Part shown: piece after piece, positions 53,151-62,015 of the stretch
Numbering within the stretch: the stretch's first letter is position 1
How the letters are laid out: the number at the start of each line of letters is the position of its first letter
Origin: Pseudomonas petrae
GTDB lineage: Bacteria; Pseudomonadota; Gammaproteobacteria; Pseudomonadales; Pseudomonadaceae
NCBI RefSeq assembly: GCF_021728295.1
Contig: NZ_JAKJXE010000008.1
Coordinates: forward strand, 186,001 to 250,000
Direction of reading: 5' to 3'
Length of the DNA: 64,000 nt
Notes under the pieces: model-generated
What the model was told of the DNA's origin: nothing
Seen by the model: the letters and a program-made list of their open reading frames with translations, nothing else
Database searches by the model: none
Program-made: the position numbers and the translations under genes

Positions 53151-55559
53151 TTACTTCGACGGCAGGGCGTAGGCGATCAACGAGTCGCCCATCTTGGTCC
53201 CAAACGAGCCATGCCCGCCGGCCATGATGACAATGTATTGCTTGCCATTGCTTTCATAGGTCATCGGTGTGGCCTGACCGCCTGCTGGCAGGCGTGCCTC
53301 CCAGACTAGGTCGCCGTTGGTGACGTTGTAGGCGCGCAGGTAGTTGTCCTGGGTGCCGGCGATGAACATCAGGTTGCCGGCCGTGGAGATCGGACCACCC
53401 AGCATCGGCACACCGATTTTCAGCGGCGGCAGTTGAATCCCTTTCAGGCTGTCGCGGATGGTACCGATACGTTTGCGCCACACAACATCGTGAGTCTTCA
53501 TGTCGACGCCGGCAACGTAGCCCCACGCCGGCTCTTTGCACGGCAGGCCGAGTGGCGACAGGAAGGCGTTAATCTCGACGCCATAAGGCACACCGTACTG
53601 CGGCTGAATACCCATTTCGGTGCCGGTGCCTGTGCCGGTGAGGCCTTCTTTAGGCCACAGCGGGTTGTTTGGGCCACGGGGAATCAGCTTGGACACGAAC
53701 GGCAGCGCCATCGGGTTCATCAGCGCGACCTGACGGTCGGCGTTGACCGAGATGCCACCCCATTCGAAGACACCCAGGTTGCCCGGGAACACCAGTGTCC
53801 CTTGCTCCGACGGCGGCGTGTACTGGCCGTTGTAGGACAACTGTTTGAAGATCACCCGGCAGACCAGTTGGTCGAACATGGTCGCGCCCCACATCTCCTT
53901 GTCGGACAGCGTCTGAATCGAGGTCAGATTGAGGTCCGAGCGCGGCTGGGTCGGGCTGACCCGGTCGCCTGGCGCGGCTTGACCGGCGGGCACCTGCATT
54001 TCATGGACCGGCACGATTGGCTTGCCATCCCGACGGTCCAGCACGAACAGGTTGCCGGCCTTGGTCGGCACGTACACCGCAGGGACGGCTTCGCCGCTGC
54101 CCGTTTTGACATCAGCCAGCGTTGGCTGAGCCGGTACGTCCATGTCCCACAAGTCGTGGTGGGTGGTCTGGAAACTCCACACCAGCTTGCCGGTGGAACC
54201 GTTCATCGCGACGATCGAGCTGGCGTAACGCTCCATCACGGGTGTGCGATTGCCGCCCCAGATGTCTGGCGTCGGATTGCCGGTTGGCACGTAGACCACG
54301 TCGGTTTTCGCGTCGTACGCCAGTGGTGCCCAAGCGTTTGGCGAGTTGTTGACCAGGGTCTTGCCGTCGCCAGGAATCGCGTTCGGGTCTTCGGCACCGG
54401 TGTCGAAGATCCACTTCAGCGCGCCGGTGTTGACGTCGTAGCCACGGATTGCGCCGGAAGGCTCGTGCACCGACAGGTTGTCTGTCACCGAACCGCCGAT
54501 GATCACGGTGGTCCCGGTCACGACAGGCGGGGAGGTGGGTTCGAGGCCGCCCGGATACGGGTAGGGCTGCAGGTGCAGCAGGTCCAGTTCGCCGTTTTTG
54601 GCGAAGTCGGCGCACGGTGCGCCGGTGTCAGCGTTGATGGCGAACAGACGACCGTCGTTGACCGGCAGGAACACCTTGCGCGGGCAACTGGTGGCGACCG
54701 GCTGGGTGCCTTCGAGGCTTTTCGCGAACTGGGTGGTGTCTGCCTGATCGAAGTACGCGACGCCACGGCAGGTCAAGTGCTGGAAGGACGGATCGGATTT
54801 GAGCTTGGGATCGAATCTCCACTTCTCTTTACCGGTGGCCGGGTCCAGCGCCACCAGGATCTGGTGGGTGGTGCAGATGTACATGTTGTCGCCAACCTTG
54901 ATCGGCGTCAGTTCGTTGGTGGTTTCGCCGGAGTCGTTGGCGGTTTTCGATTCACCGCTGTTGAAGGTCCAGGCCACCTGAAGGTCTTTGACGTTGCCTT
55001 CGTTGATCTGGGTCAGCGGGGAATAACGCGTGCCCGACTGGGTGCGGCCATAAGCAGGCCAGTCGCCGTTGGCGATGCCCTCGACAGGCTGATGCTGCGC
55101 GGGTTGCGCGGTGGCCATGCTGCCGTTGATTTCCTGCGGGTCGTTGAAGATGGCATAGACCATCACCACGATCGCCAGCGCCAATGTCGCGGATAAAAAG
55201 GTTTTGCCCGGCTTCAGGCGCTCCGGAATATCACGGGTGACCCCCGGAATCAGCAGCCACAGGCCCAACACCCCGAGGATGTCGAAACGCGGCACCAGGG
55301 CCCAGAAGTCCGTGCCTGCTTCCCACAGGCCCCAGACCACGGTGATCAGCATCAGCGCGCCATACAGCCAGAGCGATGCAGCGGAACGTCGCCACAGCAG
55401 GACGGCAAACACCAGCAGCGCGACGCCCAGGAACAGATAATAAAAAGAGCCGCCCAATGTGAGCAGCCAGATACCGCCTACCACCAGAAACAGGGCAAAT
55501 ATGCCTGCAATGATGGAAGTAAAACGCCTCAGTCCTGAAGCTTTTGATAAGTCATTCAT
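53151..55559 (-). CDS. gcd: Membrane-bound PQQ-dependent glucose dehydrogenase
   Basis: 802 residues, normal for mGDH. The first ~140 residues form about five transmembrane helices (FALFLVVGGIWLLTLGG, YLFLGVALLVFAVLLW); the rest is an eight-bladed PQQ propeller in the periplasm, with YGRTQSGTRYSPLTQIN, GDNMYICTTHQILVALDPAT, FDTGAEDPNAIPGDG and GHGSFGTKMGDSLIAYALP at the end. It oxidises glucose to gluconolactone and reduces ubiquinone; direct oxidation is linked to phosphate solubilisation in plant-associated pseudomonads. A strong AGGGGG ribosome site precedes the ATG. No pqq genes here. Confidence 0.94.
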   Translation of the reverse strand: MNDLSKASGLRRFTSIIAGIFALFLVVGGIWLLTLGGSFYYLFLGVALLVFAVLLWRRSAASLWLYGALMLITVVWGLWEAGTDFWALVPRFDILGVLGLWLLIPGVTRDIPERLKPGKTFLSATLALAIVVMVYAIFNDPQEINGSMATAQPAQHQPVEGIANGDWPAYGRTQSGTRYSPLTQINEGNVKDLQVAWTFNSGESKTANDSGETTNELTPIKVGDNMYICTTHQILVALDPATGKEKWRFDPKLKSDPSFQHLTCRGVAYFDQADTTQFAKSLEGTQPVATSCPRKVFLPVNDGRLFAINADTGAPCADFAKNGELDLLHLQPYPYPGGLEPTSPPVVTGTTVIIGGSVTDNLSVHEPSGAIRGYDVNTGALKWIFDTGAEDPNAIPGDGKTLVNNSPNAWAPLAYDAKTDVVYVPTGNPTPDIWGGNRTPVMERYASSIVAMNGSTGKLVWSFQTTHHDLWDMDVPAQPTLADVKTGSGEAVPAVYVPTKAGNLFVLDRRDGKPIVPVHEMQVPAGQAAPGDRVSPTQPRSDLNLTSIQTLSDKEMWGATMFDQLVCRVIFKQLSYNGQYTPPSEQGTLVFPGNLGVFEWGGISVNADRQVALMNPMALPFVSKLIPRGPNNPLWPKEGLTGTGTGTEMGIQPQYGVPYGVEINAFLSPLGLPCKEPAWGYVAGVDMKTHDVVWRKRIGTIRDSLKGIQLPPLKIGVPMLGGPISTAGNLMFIAGTQDNYLRAYNVTNGDLVWEARLPAGGQATPMTYESNGKQYIVIMAGGHGSFGTKMGDSLIAYALPSK

Positions 55560-55900
55560 CGATGTTCCCCCTTGGGATGTAGTGCATGGACTGTGCGCCG
55601 TATATGGGGTTCAACTCCCGGGCCTGCGGTTTAGATGAAATTTTTCGGCGTCACTGACCACCCGCTCTTTCCAAGCATAGGCCGTGTTTGCGATCTGATC
55701 CCGGAGGAAAAGCATTCAGATGGCGAACGGCGCGGCGTTGCGCGCAGCGGCTTCATTCCATTGCTCACGTTGCGAGGGCTGTTGGTGCGTACTAGAGTCA
55801 TCTACAGCCCATTCGGACTTACAGCAGGCGTATGCACGGAGGAGTCACTGGACTCCATCAAGCCTGCGAGTCAATAACGCGCTGGAAGTGCAAGTTCACT
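55560..55900. other. Intergenic region, no convincing gene
   Basis: 341 bases between divergent gcd and a lipoprotein gene. It should hold both promoters. Two short rightward frames exist (55635-55877 and 55720-55908), the latter preceded at some distance by GGAGGA, but neither shows a recognisable product or protein-like conservation; not called. Confidence 0.5.
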
Positions 55901-56383
55901 ATGCATAAACGGTTTTGCAGGACGCGAGCCACACTGACGCTGTTAGGGGCGGCATTTGTGGTGTGCGCGTCTGGCTGTACTGGCACCGGCAGCAACGCCA
56001 AAACAGTTGGACTGTCGTTAGTGGATTACACCTCAGTGAGCGCGACGTCTGCGCCGGAAAAACTCACCGGACTGTGGGCCGGCCCTCATGCCGGCGGCAC
56101 GTTCTACGTTGAAATCCTCAAGGACGGCGACCTGCGCACGTGCTTGAGCGCTCCGCCTTATTACCGCGCGATGGATGGAAAATACGCCGACGAGGCGTTG
56201 TATCTGGAAGACGGCACCCGCATCGAGTTCCAGCCGGTGGGTCCGCAGCGGATGACCCTCTATTCGCCTCCCGGCAGGCCGGTCACTACGCTGGAACGCA
56301 GCGCGCCAGGTCACTCCGCCAGCGAGTGCCAGGCAGGTGATGCCGAGGTCCGGCGCAAACTTTCCCACTGGGCTGCGCATTAG
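55901..56383 (+). CDS. Lipoprotein of unknown function
   Basis: 160 residues. Signal with arginine-rich start (MHKRFCRTRATLTLLGAAF) and lipobox ASGC at about residue 26. The mature part is beta-rich, with LTGLWAGPHAGGTFYVEILK and ALYLEDGTRIEFQPVG, suggesting a small beta-barrel-like domain; no family recognised. The start at 55901 gives a proper lipoprotein signal; a longer start at 55832 would bury it. The ribosome site is weak. The GNAT gene follows after 82 bases. Confidence 0.72.
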   Translation: MHKRFCRTRATLTLLGAAFVVCASGCTGTGSNAKTVGLSLVDYTSVSATSAPEKLTGLWAGPHAGGTFYVEILKDGDLRTCLSAPPYYRAMDGKYADEALYLEDGTRIEFQPVGPQRMTLYSPPGRPVTTLERSAPGHSASECQAGDAEVRRKLSHWAAH

Positions 56384-56465
56384 CGGCAGGGTTCGATAAT
56401 TGAGTCAGTGCGCGGGTATCATGCACGGCTCGAACCCACCGCCCGACCCCGGATTCAGGATCACA

Positions 56466-57197
56466 ATGTCTAGCCCCACCTTTACCGTCATGCGCCTCGA
56501 CGCCACGCCACCGGAATCGATCAAGAGCCAGATCATGCAGATGGTGATTGATTACGTCACCGAGCTCAGCATGGTCGCCATCGCCCCGAGCAATCCGTTG
56601 TACCCGCTGTACCAGTACGGCGTCGGCCATGAAGTGCATCAGTACGTGCAAGCGATGGACGGCTCGCGGGGGATTGCGGTGGAATTGATCGTGGCGCTGG
56701 ACGCCGAGGATCCTTCGGTCGTCATCGGCTTTTTGCTCTGTCTGCCGGTTCAACAGGACCCGCAGGCGTGCGCAGTGGCGTACATGGCGGTGCAAATGCC
56801 GCGCCGTCGTCAGGGCGTGGCGCGGGCCATGCTGATGAGGATGACCGAACGCTATCCCCATGCCGAGCTGGCGTGCTTCGTCGCGAAGGTTCCGGTGTTC
56901 GAGGCGCTGGGCTTTCGGGTGTTGGGTGCGCGCGGGCCGCAGGTGCTGATGAACACCCGCGAGCAGCAGACCGACGGCTTATTGGCCGTGCTGGACATCG
57001 CGCCGATCTACAACTCCCTGGAAGTGCGCCAGATCCACAGCTACCTGTTGAAGCAGCACGGCAAACGCGCGATGACCGATGCGGAAAAGCAGCGGGATCG
57101 GCACATCGACCAGTTGACCCGGCAGGCGCGGCTGTACGTGAACGGGCTGCTGGGCGAGTCAGGCGCGCAGGCCTTCATCGGCCCGCAACTCGTCTGA
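56466..57197 (+). CDS. GNAT family N-acetyltransferase
   Basis: 243 residues. The acetyl-CoA-binding region is visible as VAYMAVQMPRRRQGVARAML (R/Q-x-x-G-x-A loop) followed by VPVFEALGFRVLGARGPQV. The C-terminal 70 residues form a basic helical extension (QIHSYLLKQHGKRAMTDAEK). Substrate unknown. The start at 56466 follows GGATCACA; an in-frame ATG at 56421 precedes it without a ribosome site. The gene is convergent with the methyltransferase gene, only eight bases apart at the ends. Confidence 0.82.
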   Translation: MSSPTFTVMRLDATPPESIKSQIMQMVIDYVTELSMVAIAPSNPLYPLYQYGVGHEVHQYVQAMDGSRGIAVELIVALDAEDPSVVIGFLLCLPVQQDPQACAVAYMAVQMPRRRQGVARAMLMRMTERYPHAELACFVAKVPVFEALGFRVLGARGPQVLMNTREQQTDGLLAVLDIAPIYNSLEVRQIHSYLLKQHGKRAMTDAEKQRDRHIDQLTRQARLYVNGLLGESGAQAFIGPQLV

Positions 57198-57205
57198 TAC
57201 AAAGA

Positions 57206-57805
57206 TCAGCGTACCGCCTCGTTGAGGTCGATCCCGCGCGGGTCCTTGCTCCACATTTCCAGCACGAAATCCCGATCGGCGTGATGCAGCGTGCGCTCCA
57301 TCGCCAAGTGCCGCGCAAGGACCTGATGCACCTCGCGGCCTTCCATCGGGCAGCCTTCGATGGGGTGCAGCCAGTGGCATGCCAGCACCGCGCCGTCCGG
57401 CGTCAGGCTTTCGCGAATGCGCTCGATGATCTCGCCAAAGGCATCCGGCGTCAGGTAATAGGCCCATTCGCTGATCACCACCAGATCGAATTCCCCCGCC
57501 GGCCAGTCCTGGGGCAGACAACCTTCCAGCACCTGAACATGGGGCTGCCCGCTCAAGCGGTCGCGGGCCAGGGTGACGGCCCGGGGGCTGAGGTCCATGC
57601 ACAGCAGCGTGTCGCAGCGTTCGGCAAGGCGCAGGCTCAGCTCGCCATTGGCGCAGCCTGGCTCGAAGATGCGCGCATAGCGCTGGCGCGGCAGGGCGGC
57701 GAGGGTCAGGTCGCGTTTGCGGTGTTCGTACCAGCGCGTGCGGAAGGCCCACGGGTCGTCGCTGCTGGCGAACAGTTCGTCGAAATATTCACCTGTAATG
57801 CTCAC
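57206..57805 (-). CDS. NodS-like SAM-dependent methyltransferase
   Basis: 199 residues. Class I methyltransferase with motif I IFEPGCANGELSLRLA (about 47-62), then LLCMDLSPRAVTLAR and FDLVVISEWAYYL. The N-terminal DDPWAFRTRWYEHRKRDLTL is the pattern of NodS, the N-methyltransferase of deacetylated chitooligosaccharides. Start GTG at 57805 overlaps the stop of the deacetylase gene by four bases, so both are translationally coupled. It is the last gene of a leftward trio with a PIG-L deacetylase and an acyl-CoA dehydrogenase-like protein. Confidence 0.85.
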   Translation of the reverse strand: MSITGEYFDELFASSDDPWAFRTRWYEHRKRDLTLAALPRQRYARIFEPGCANGELSLRLAERCDTLLCMDLSPRAVTLARDRLSGQPHVQVLEGCLPQDWPAGEFDLVVISEWAYYLTPDAFGEIIERIRESLTPDGAVLACHWLHPIEGCPMEGREVHQVLARHLAMERTLHHADRDFVLEMWSKDPRGIDLNEAVR

Positions 57806-58563
57806 AGAAACACCAGTTCGAAGGGTTGCAGCAAACGCTCCAGCGTCTGCGGGTTCAACACCGCCGGCGCGCCGGTGCTCGGGTCGTTTTCCAGCTGACT
57901 CAAGTGCGCCCCGATAGCCTCGCGCTTGCGCCGCAGTTGTTCATCGCTGAGCCAGAATTTGCGTGCCTGTTCCCAAGGGATTCGCGGGTCGTTCGGTTCA
58001 GCCCAATGCCAGGCCCACACCGGAATCTCCACCAGTGTCGCGCCGGTGTTGGCCACCGCCTGGGCCGCGCAATGGCCGACGGCTTCGTGGTCGGTATGGC
58101 CGTCGTGGCGCCAGGTGGTCAGCAACACATCCGAGGGACGCAGGTCCTCGCTGAGCAGCGCAATCAATGACTCGGCATGCTCGGCCACCTGTCCGTCGCC
58201 CATGCCGAGCCGCTGCCAGGACAACCTCGATACGTCCAGGCCCAGGTGGGCGACGGCTTGCTCGCTTTCCCGGCGCCGCTCGGTGCGCAGGCGTTGTTCG
58301 GGCCACAGCGGTGATTGCGGATGACTGCCTTCGCCGTCGGTCACAGCGACCAGTTGCACATCGTTCTGCCGCGGTGCCATCGCCGCGAGCAGGCCACCGC
58401 AGGTCAGCACTTCGTCGTCGGGGTGCGGCGCGAGCACGATCAGGCGCGCGCCAGGTGGGACCAGTTCTTCCAGGGTGATCGGGCGCACGCCGCGCAACGC
58501 CACGCTGTTTTGCCAGGCGCTCAACGGGGTGCCGGTTACGCCGAAAGGGTGTGCTTCGTTCAT
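57802..58563 (-). CDS. PIG-L family deacetylase
   Basis: 253 residues. Zinc-dependent LmbE/PIG-L fold: LIVLAPHPDDEVLTCGGLLA (HPDDE motif at about 47-51) and the distal His motif TTWRHDGHTDHEAVG. Family members remove N-acetyl groups from N-acetylglucosamine-type sugars. The ATG at 58563 overlaps the stop of the preceding dehydrogenase gene (ATGA); a TTG three codons upstream is possible. Its place between a dehydrogenase-like gene and a methyltransferase suggests stepwise modification of one sugar-containing molecule. Confidence 0.87.
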   Translation of the reverse strand: MNEAHPFGVTGTPLSAWQNSVALRGVRPITLEELVPPGARLIVLAPHPDDEVLTCGGLLAAMAPRQNDVQLVAVTDGEGSHPQSPLWPEQRLRTERRRESEQAVAHLGLDVSRLSWQRLGMGDGQVAEHAESLIALLSEDLRPSDVLLTTWRHDGHTDHEAVGHCAAQAVANTGATLVEIPVWAWHWAEPNDPRIPWEQARKFWLSDEQLRRKREAIGAHLSQLENDPSTGAPAVLNPQTLERLLQPFELVFL

Positions 58564-59606
58564 AGTGACCAATCCTCGGTTTCGCCCGTGGCGATTCGCT
58601 GGCCCAGATGCGCCAGGTCGCGTTCAGCGTGGCTTTGTCGGATAAACACCTGCAGGTCGGCGGCCAGCCGAGCAAAGTGCGGATCGCGGCAGAACGGTGT
58701 TGCGCCCAGCGCCCGGCCCACATGCCGGCACACCTGTTCGACCGCCATTTCGACCTGCGCACGCAGGCGCTGGACCGGCAGGCTCGCGTCGTCCTGCGGA
58801 TGCGCGTCGATCCATGAGGCGCACTCGCGCAAGGCCGCCGCCGCGCCGCACAGCGCTGCATCAACGCTGCCCAGATGAGCGTCGGCGTGGGGTTCAGGCC
58901 GGCCGTGGTGTCGGTGCGCGCGCAAGCTTTTCGCCAGCGCCACTGCCGCGCCGTACCAGGCGGCAGCGATCCCGGCGCCGCCTTGCCAGAATCCTGGCCG
59001 GGAAAGGTAGTCGCCGTTGTTGCCTACGCAAATGCCGACAGCGCCGTCGAAGTGCACGTCGCCGCTGGCGGTGCCGGCCATGCCCACCGCCTGCCAGGTG
59101 TCGCTGCTGAAGCGCACGCCTGGCTGCTTCAAATCGACCGCCACCAGTTGCGGCGCCTCATCGCTCGCCCAAGCGGTGAGCAGGGCGTAATCCAGCTGTA
59201 GTGCGCCGGAGCACCAGGCCTTGCGGCCGTTGAGGCGAACCTTGTCGCCGTGGCGTTGACTGACGCCCACCTTGGCGTCGGGCGGTTCAGCGGCCCACAC
59301 GCCCCAGATGCCGGGGATATCGAAAGGCGCGGCGTCAAGTTCCTGAGCTCTCAGTTCCTGAAGAATGGCGAGGGCGTCGGTGTGGCCTTCGTAGAGTTTG
59401 AGCAGCGCCAGATCGATGCCCGCCACCGTTGCCAATTGTCGCCAGCGCTCGAGGGTGCGACCGCTGCCGGGTAACGGCAGTTGATCGAGCCCGCTGTCGA
59501 GGCAGCGTTGCATGGCGTGACGCAGGGGCGCGTCCGGCACGTGGGGATTGTCACGGCGGGCGAAATCCGCCAGCAGTGATTCAAGTCCTTGTGCATCGTC
59601 CCGCAT
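58560..59606 (-). CDS. Acyl-CoA dehydrogenase-like flavoprotein
   Basis: 348 residues. The middle has the acyl-CoA dehydrogenase beta-domain pattern (GIWGVWAAEPPDAKV, LNGRKAWCSGALQLDYALLTAW, AVGMAGTASGDVHFDGAVG); the C-terminal helical domain is shorter than in classical ACADs (about 380). The usual catalytic Glu near the C-terminus cannot be assigned by eye, so true dehydrogenase activity is uncertain. The start at 59606 (MRDDAQGLESLLADF) is acceptable. First visible gene of the coupled trio; the glycosyltransferase at 63477, on the same strand, may be a former neighbour. Confidence 0.75.
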   Translation of the reverse strand: MRDDAQGLESLLADFARRDNPHVPDAPLRHAMQRCLDSGLDQLPLPGSGRTLERWRQLATVAGIDLALLKLYEGHTDALAILQELRAQELDAAPFDIPGIWGVWAAEPPDAKVGVSQRHGDKVRLNGRKAWCSGALQLDYALLTAWASDEAPQLVAVDLKQPGVRFSSDTWQAVGMAGTASGDVHFDGAVGICVGNNGDYLSRPGFWQGGAGIAAAWYGAAVALAKSLRAHRHHGRPEPHADAHLGSVDAALCGAAAALRECASWIDAHPQDDASLPVQRLRAQVEMAVEQVCRHVGRALGATPFCRDPHFARLAADLQVFIRQSHAERDLAHLGQRIATGETEDWSL

Positions 59607-60046
59607 GGCTGACTGCCTCCGTCCCGTTGACGCCGACGCGAGGTGCGCGGGCTTTTTGCCTGGCCCGCTTGCGCGGCCTGCTGATCAAATTCGGCAGCAT
59701 AAGCGGGGCGGGGTTCAAACATTTCTTCTCCCGGACCGGTTGATGGATTCCGGCAAGGAGAGTCCGCGAGGCCAGTGATCAGCGCGACGCGGCCAGGTGC
59801 GCGGTTTTGTCGCAGTGGGCGTTTCTCAACCCATGGGCGTCAAGGCGTACAGCGTCGTCGAATGGTGTCGGTCGAATCCGCTCGTAACGCATTCAGCCCG
59901 GTTTTGCGCGACACTGTCGGGCACCTGTTTTTTTCGCTTCGTCCCTCGCTGCTGCAGTGTGGCTGCCAATAACGCCTGCGGTGCCGCGAGGTGGACAACA
60001 AAAGGGTTGGCGTTGGCGCCAGCCGCTGCTCTCGAGAGTTCGCCAG
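59607..60046. other. Intergenic region without a clear gene
   Basis: 440 bases between the divergent dehydrogenase-like gene and the SCO gene. Short frames occur in several directions but none has a ribosome site or recognisable product. The leftward stretch 59720-59640 (FEPRPAYAAEFDQQAAQAG) could be the remnant of a longer protein end. Both promoters should be here. Confidence 0.5.
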
Positions 60047-60655
60047 ATGAATGAGTTTCTGACCCGCCGTCAGGTGGTCACCGGCATGGGCCTGTTGGGG
60101 CTGGGCCTGCTGGCCGGCTGTGACGGTTCGACCACTGCGCTGGATTTCAAGTACGGCAAAGATCTGAGCAACAAGATCATGGGCCGCACCTTCAAGCTGA
60201 CCGACACCGACGGTGAGGTCAAAACCCTGTCGAGCTATCGCGGGCTGATGCCGATGGTGTTTTTCGGTTTCACCCAATGCCCGGCGGTGTGCCCGACGGC
60301 GCTGGCCCGCGCTGCCCAGATCAGAAAGATGATGGGCGAGGACGGCAAGACGCTGCAGGTGATCTTCATCACCGTCGACCCCGAGCGCGACACGCCGCAG
60401 ATCCTCGACGCCTACGTCAAACAGTTCGATCCGACGTTCGTGGCCCTGCGCGGTTCGCTGGAAGACACCGCCCACGTCGCCAAAGAATTCGGTGTGTTCT
60501 ACGAAAAGGTCCCGGCGGGCAACACTTACACCATGTCCCACACCGCCACCAGTTTCGTGTTCGACTCCCGGGGCAACCTGCGCCTGGGGCTGTCGCCCTC
60601 GCTTTCCGCCAAGCAATGCGCGGAAGACCTGCTCACTGTCATGGAAGTCTGCTGA
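60047..60655 (+). CDS. SCO1/SenC family copper chaperone lipoprotein
   Basis: 202 residues. Lipobox-like LLAGC with Cys25 anchors it to the membrane. The thioredoxin fold has the copper-binding pair FTQCPAVCPT (Cys78, Cys82) and the third ligand His165 in TMSHTATSF. SCO proteins deliver copper to the CuA site of cytochrome oxidase or act as thiol-disulphide reductases. The start at 60047 overlaps a second ATG four bases later that is out of frame. The stop shares a base with the next start (TGATG), so the two copper proteins are made together. Confidence 0.9.
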   Translation: MNEFLTRRQVVTGMGLLGLGLLAGCDGSTTALDFKYGKDLSNKIMGRTFKLTDTDGEVKTLSSYRGLMPMVFFGFTQCPAVCPTALARAAQIRKMMGEDGKTLQVIFITVDPERDTPQILDAYVKQFDPTFVALRGSLEDTAHVAKEFGVFYEKVPAGNTYTMSHTATSFVFDSRGNLRLGLSPSLSAKQCAEDLLTVMEVC

Positions 60656-61155
60656 TGAATGCTTTGTTGAATGTTCGCCCACGCTCGTTCGTCTCCCGGA
60701 CGTTGGTTGTCGCCCTGTTGGCCGGCGTTAGCCTGAGTGCGGTTGCCGAGACGCGGGTTGAGGATCCGTGGGTGCGTGCGACGGTGGCCGGGCAGCCTTC
60801 ATCGGGTGCTTTCATGCGCATTACCGCCGACACCGACAGCACGCTGCTCAGCGTTAGCTCGCCGGTGGCTAAAGATGTACAAATCCACGAAATGAGCATG
60901 ACCAACGACGTCATGCGCATGGGCCCGGTCGACGCTGTGCCGCTGCCAGCGGGCAAGACAGTTGCGCTGGATCCTGAGGGTTACCACGTGATGCTCATGG
61001 GCCTGAACGGTCAGATCGAAGAGGGCGATCAGGTGCCGCTGACCCTGACCGTCAAGAACGCCAAGGGCGAGACCGAAGTCGTGAATGTCAGCGCCCCGGC
61101 CCGCGCCGCGATGGCGCCGATGGACATGGCTCATGACCCCGGGATGACGCACTAG
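60655..61155 (+). CDS. Periplasmic copper chaperone PCu(A)C
   Basis: 166 residues. A signal peptide (cleavage after about residue 31, SAVA-ET) is followed by a cupredoxin-like domain. The family motif H-x10-M-x21-H-x-M is exact: His78, Met89, His111 and Met113. The C-terminal tail is Met/His-rich (MAPMDMAHDPGMTH), a likely extra copper site. It would hand Cu(I) to oxidase subunits together with the preceding SCO protein. No cytochrome oxidase genes are adjacent. Confidence 0.92.
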   Translation: MNALLNVRPRSFVSRTLVVALLAGVSLSAVAETRVEDPWVRATVAGQPSSGAFMRITADTDSTLLSVSSPVAKDVQIHEMSMTNDVMRMGPVDAVPLPAGKTVALDPEGYHVMLMGLNGQIEEGDQVPLTLTVKNAKGETEVVNVSAPARAAMAPMDMAHDPGMTH

Positions 61156-61173
61156 GCAGGATCTTGTATTCCG

Positions 61174-62015
61174 GTAGGACCGGTTTCAGCCGGGAATAGA
61201 CCAGGTGCCACACCGCAGAATTGATGGTGTTCAAACCGACGCCTTCCCGGCTAAAGCCAGTCCTACAAAAACACCGTGTACCCAGTAGGACCGGCTTCAG
61301 CCGGGAATAGACCAGGTGCCACACCGCAGAATTGATGGTGTTCAAACCGACGCCTTCCCGGCTAAAGCCAGTCCCACAAAAACACCGCGTACCCCAATAG
61401 GACCGGCTTCAGCCGGGAATAGGTCAGGTGCCACGCCGCAGAATTGATGGTGTTCGAACCGACGCCTTCCCGGCTAAAGCCAGTCCCACAAAAACACCGT
61501 GTACCCAGTAGGACCGGCTTCAGCCGGGAAAGGGTCAGGCGCCACACCGCAGAATTGATGGTGTTCAAACCGACGCCTTCCCGGCTAAAGCCAGTCCCAC
61601 AGAGACACCGCGCACCCCAGTAGGACCGGCTAAAGCCGGTCCCACAAAAACACCGCGTATCCACTGTGGGACCCGCTTCAGTCAAGAAAGCGCCAGGCGC
61701 CACACCGCAAAACTGATGGTGTTCGAACCGACGCCTTCCCGGCCAAAGCCGGTCCCACAAAAACACCGCGTATCCACTGTGGGACCGGCTTCAGGCGGGA
61801 AAGGGTCAAGCGCTACACCGCAGAATTGATGGTGTTGAAACCGACGTCTTCCCGGCTAAAGCCAGTCCCACAAAAACACCGCGTATCCACTGTGGGACCG
61901 GCTTCAGCCGGGAACAGGTCAGGTGCCACGCCGCATAATTGATAGTGTTCGAACCGACGTTTTCCCGGCTAAAGCCGGTCCCACAGATTGAGTCCGTTCT
62001 CCTGTGGGACAAGCT
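61174..62015. repeat. Eight- to nine-unit tandem BIME array (array 3)
   Basis: Units start near 61174, 61285, 61396, 61508, 61620, 61666, 61779, 61892 and 62004, so the period is 111-113 bases with one internally deleted unit (61620-61665). Each has GGACCGGCTTCAGCCGGGAA, the linker CACACCGCAGAATTGATGGT, the inverse REP and the spacer AAAAACACCGCGTA. The final partial copy (GTGGGACAAGCTTCAATCCC) runs into the mntH stop codon. Reading frames through it are repeat translations. Confidence 0.95.

Noticed and set aside
55635..55877. 80-codon rightward frame in the gcd-lipoprotein gap (starts MKFFGVTDHPLF)
   Set aside because: No ribosome site, no similarity recognised, and it would overlap the likely promoters of both neighbours.
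55720..55908. 62-codon frame preceded by GGAGGA
   Set aside because: The ribosome site is too far from the ATG and the product is low-complexity; it overlaps the lipoprotein start.
61174..62015. Regularly spaced repeats resembling a CRISPR array
   Set aside because: The units are inverted REP pairs with conserved, not unique, spacers; repeat length and palindromes do not fit CRISPR and no cas genes are present.
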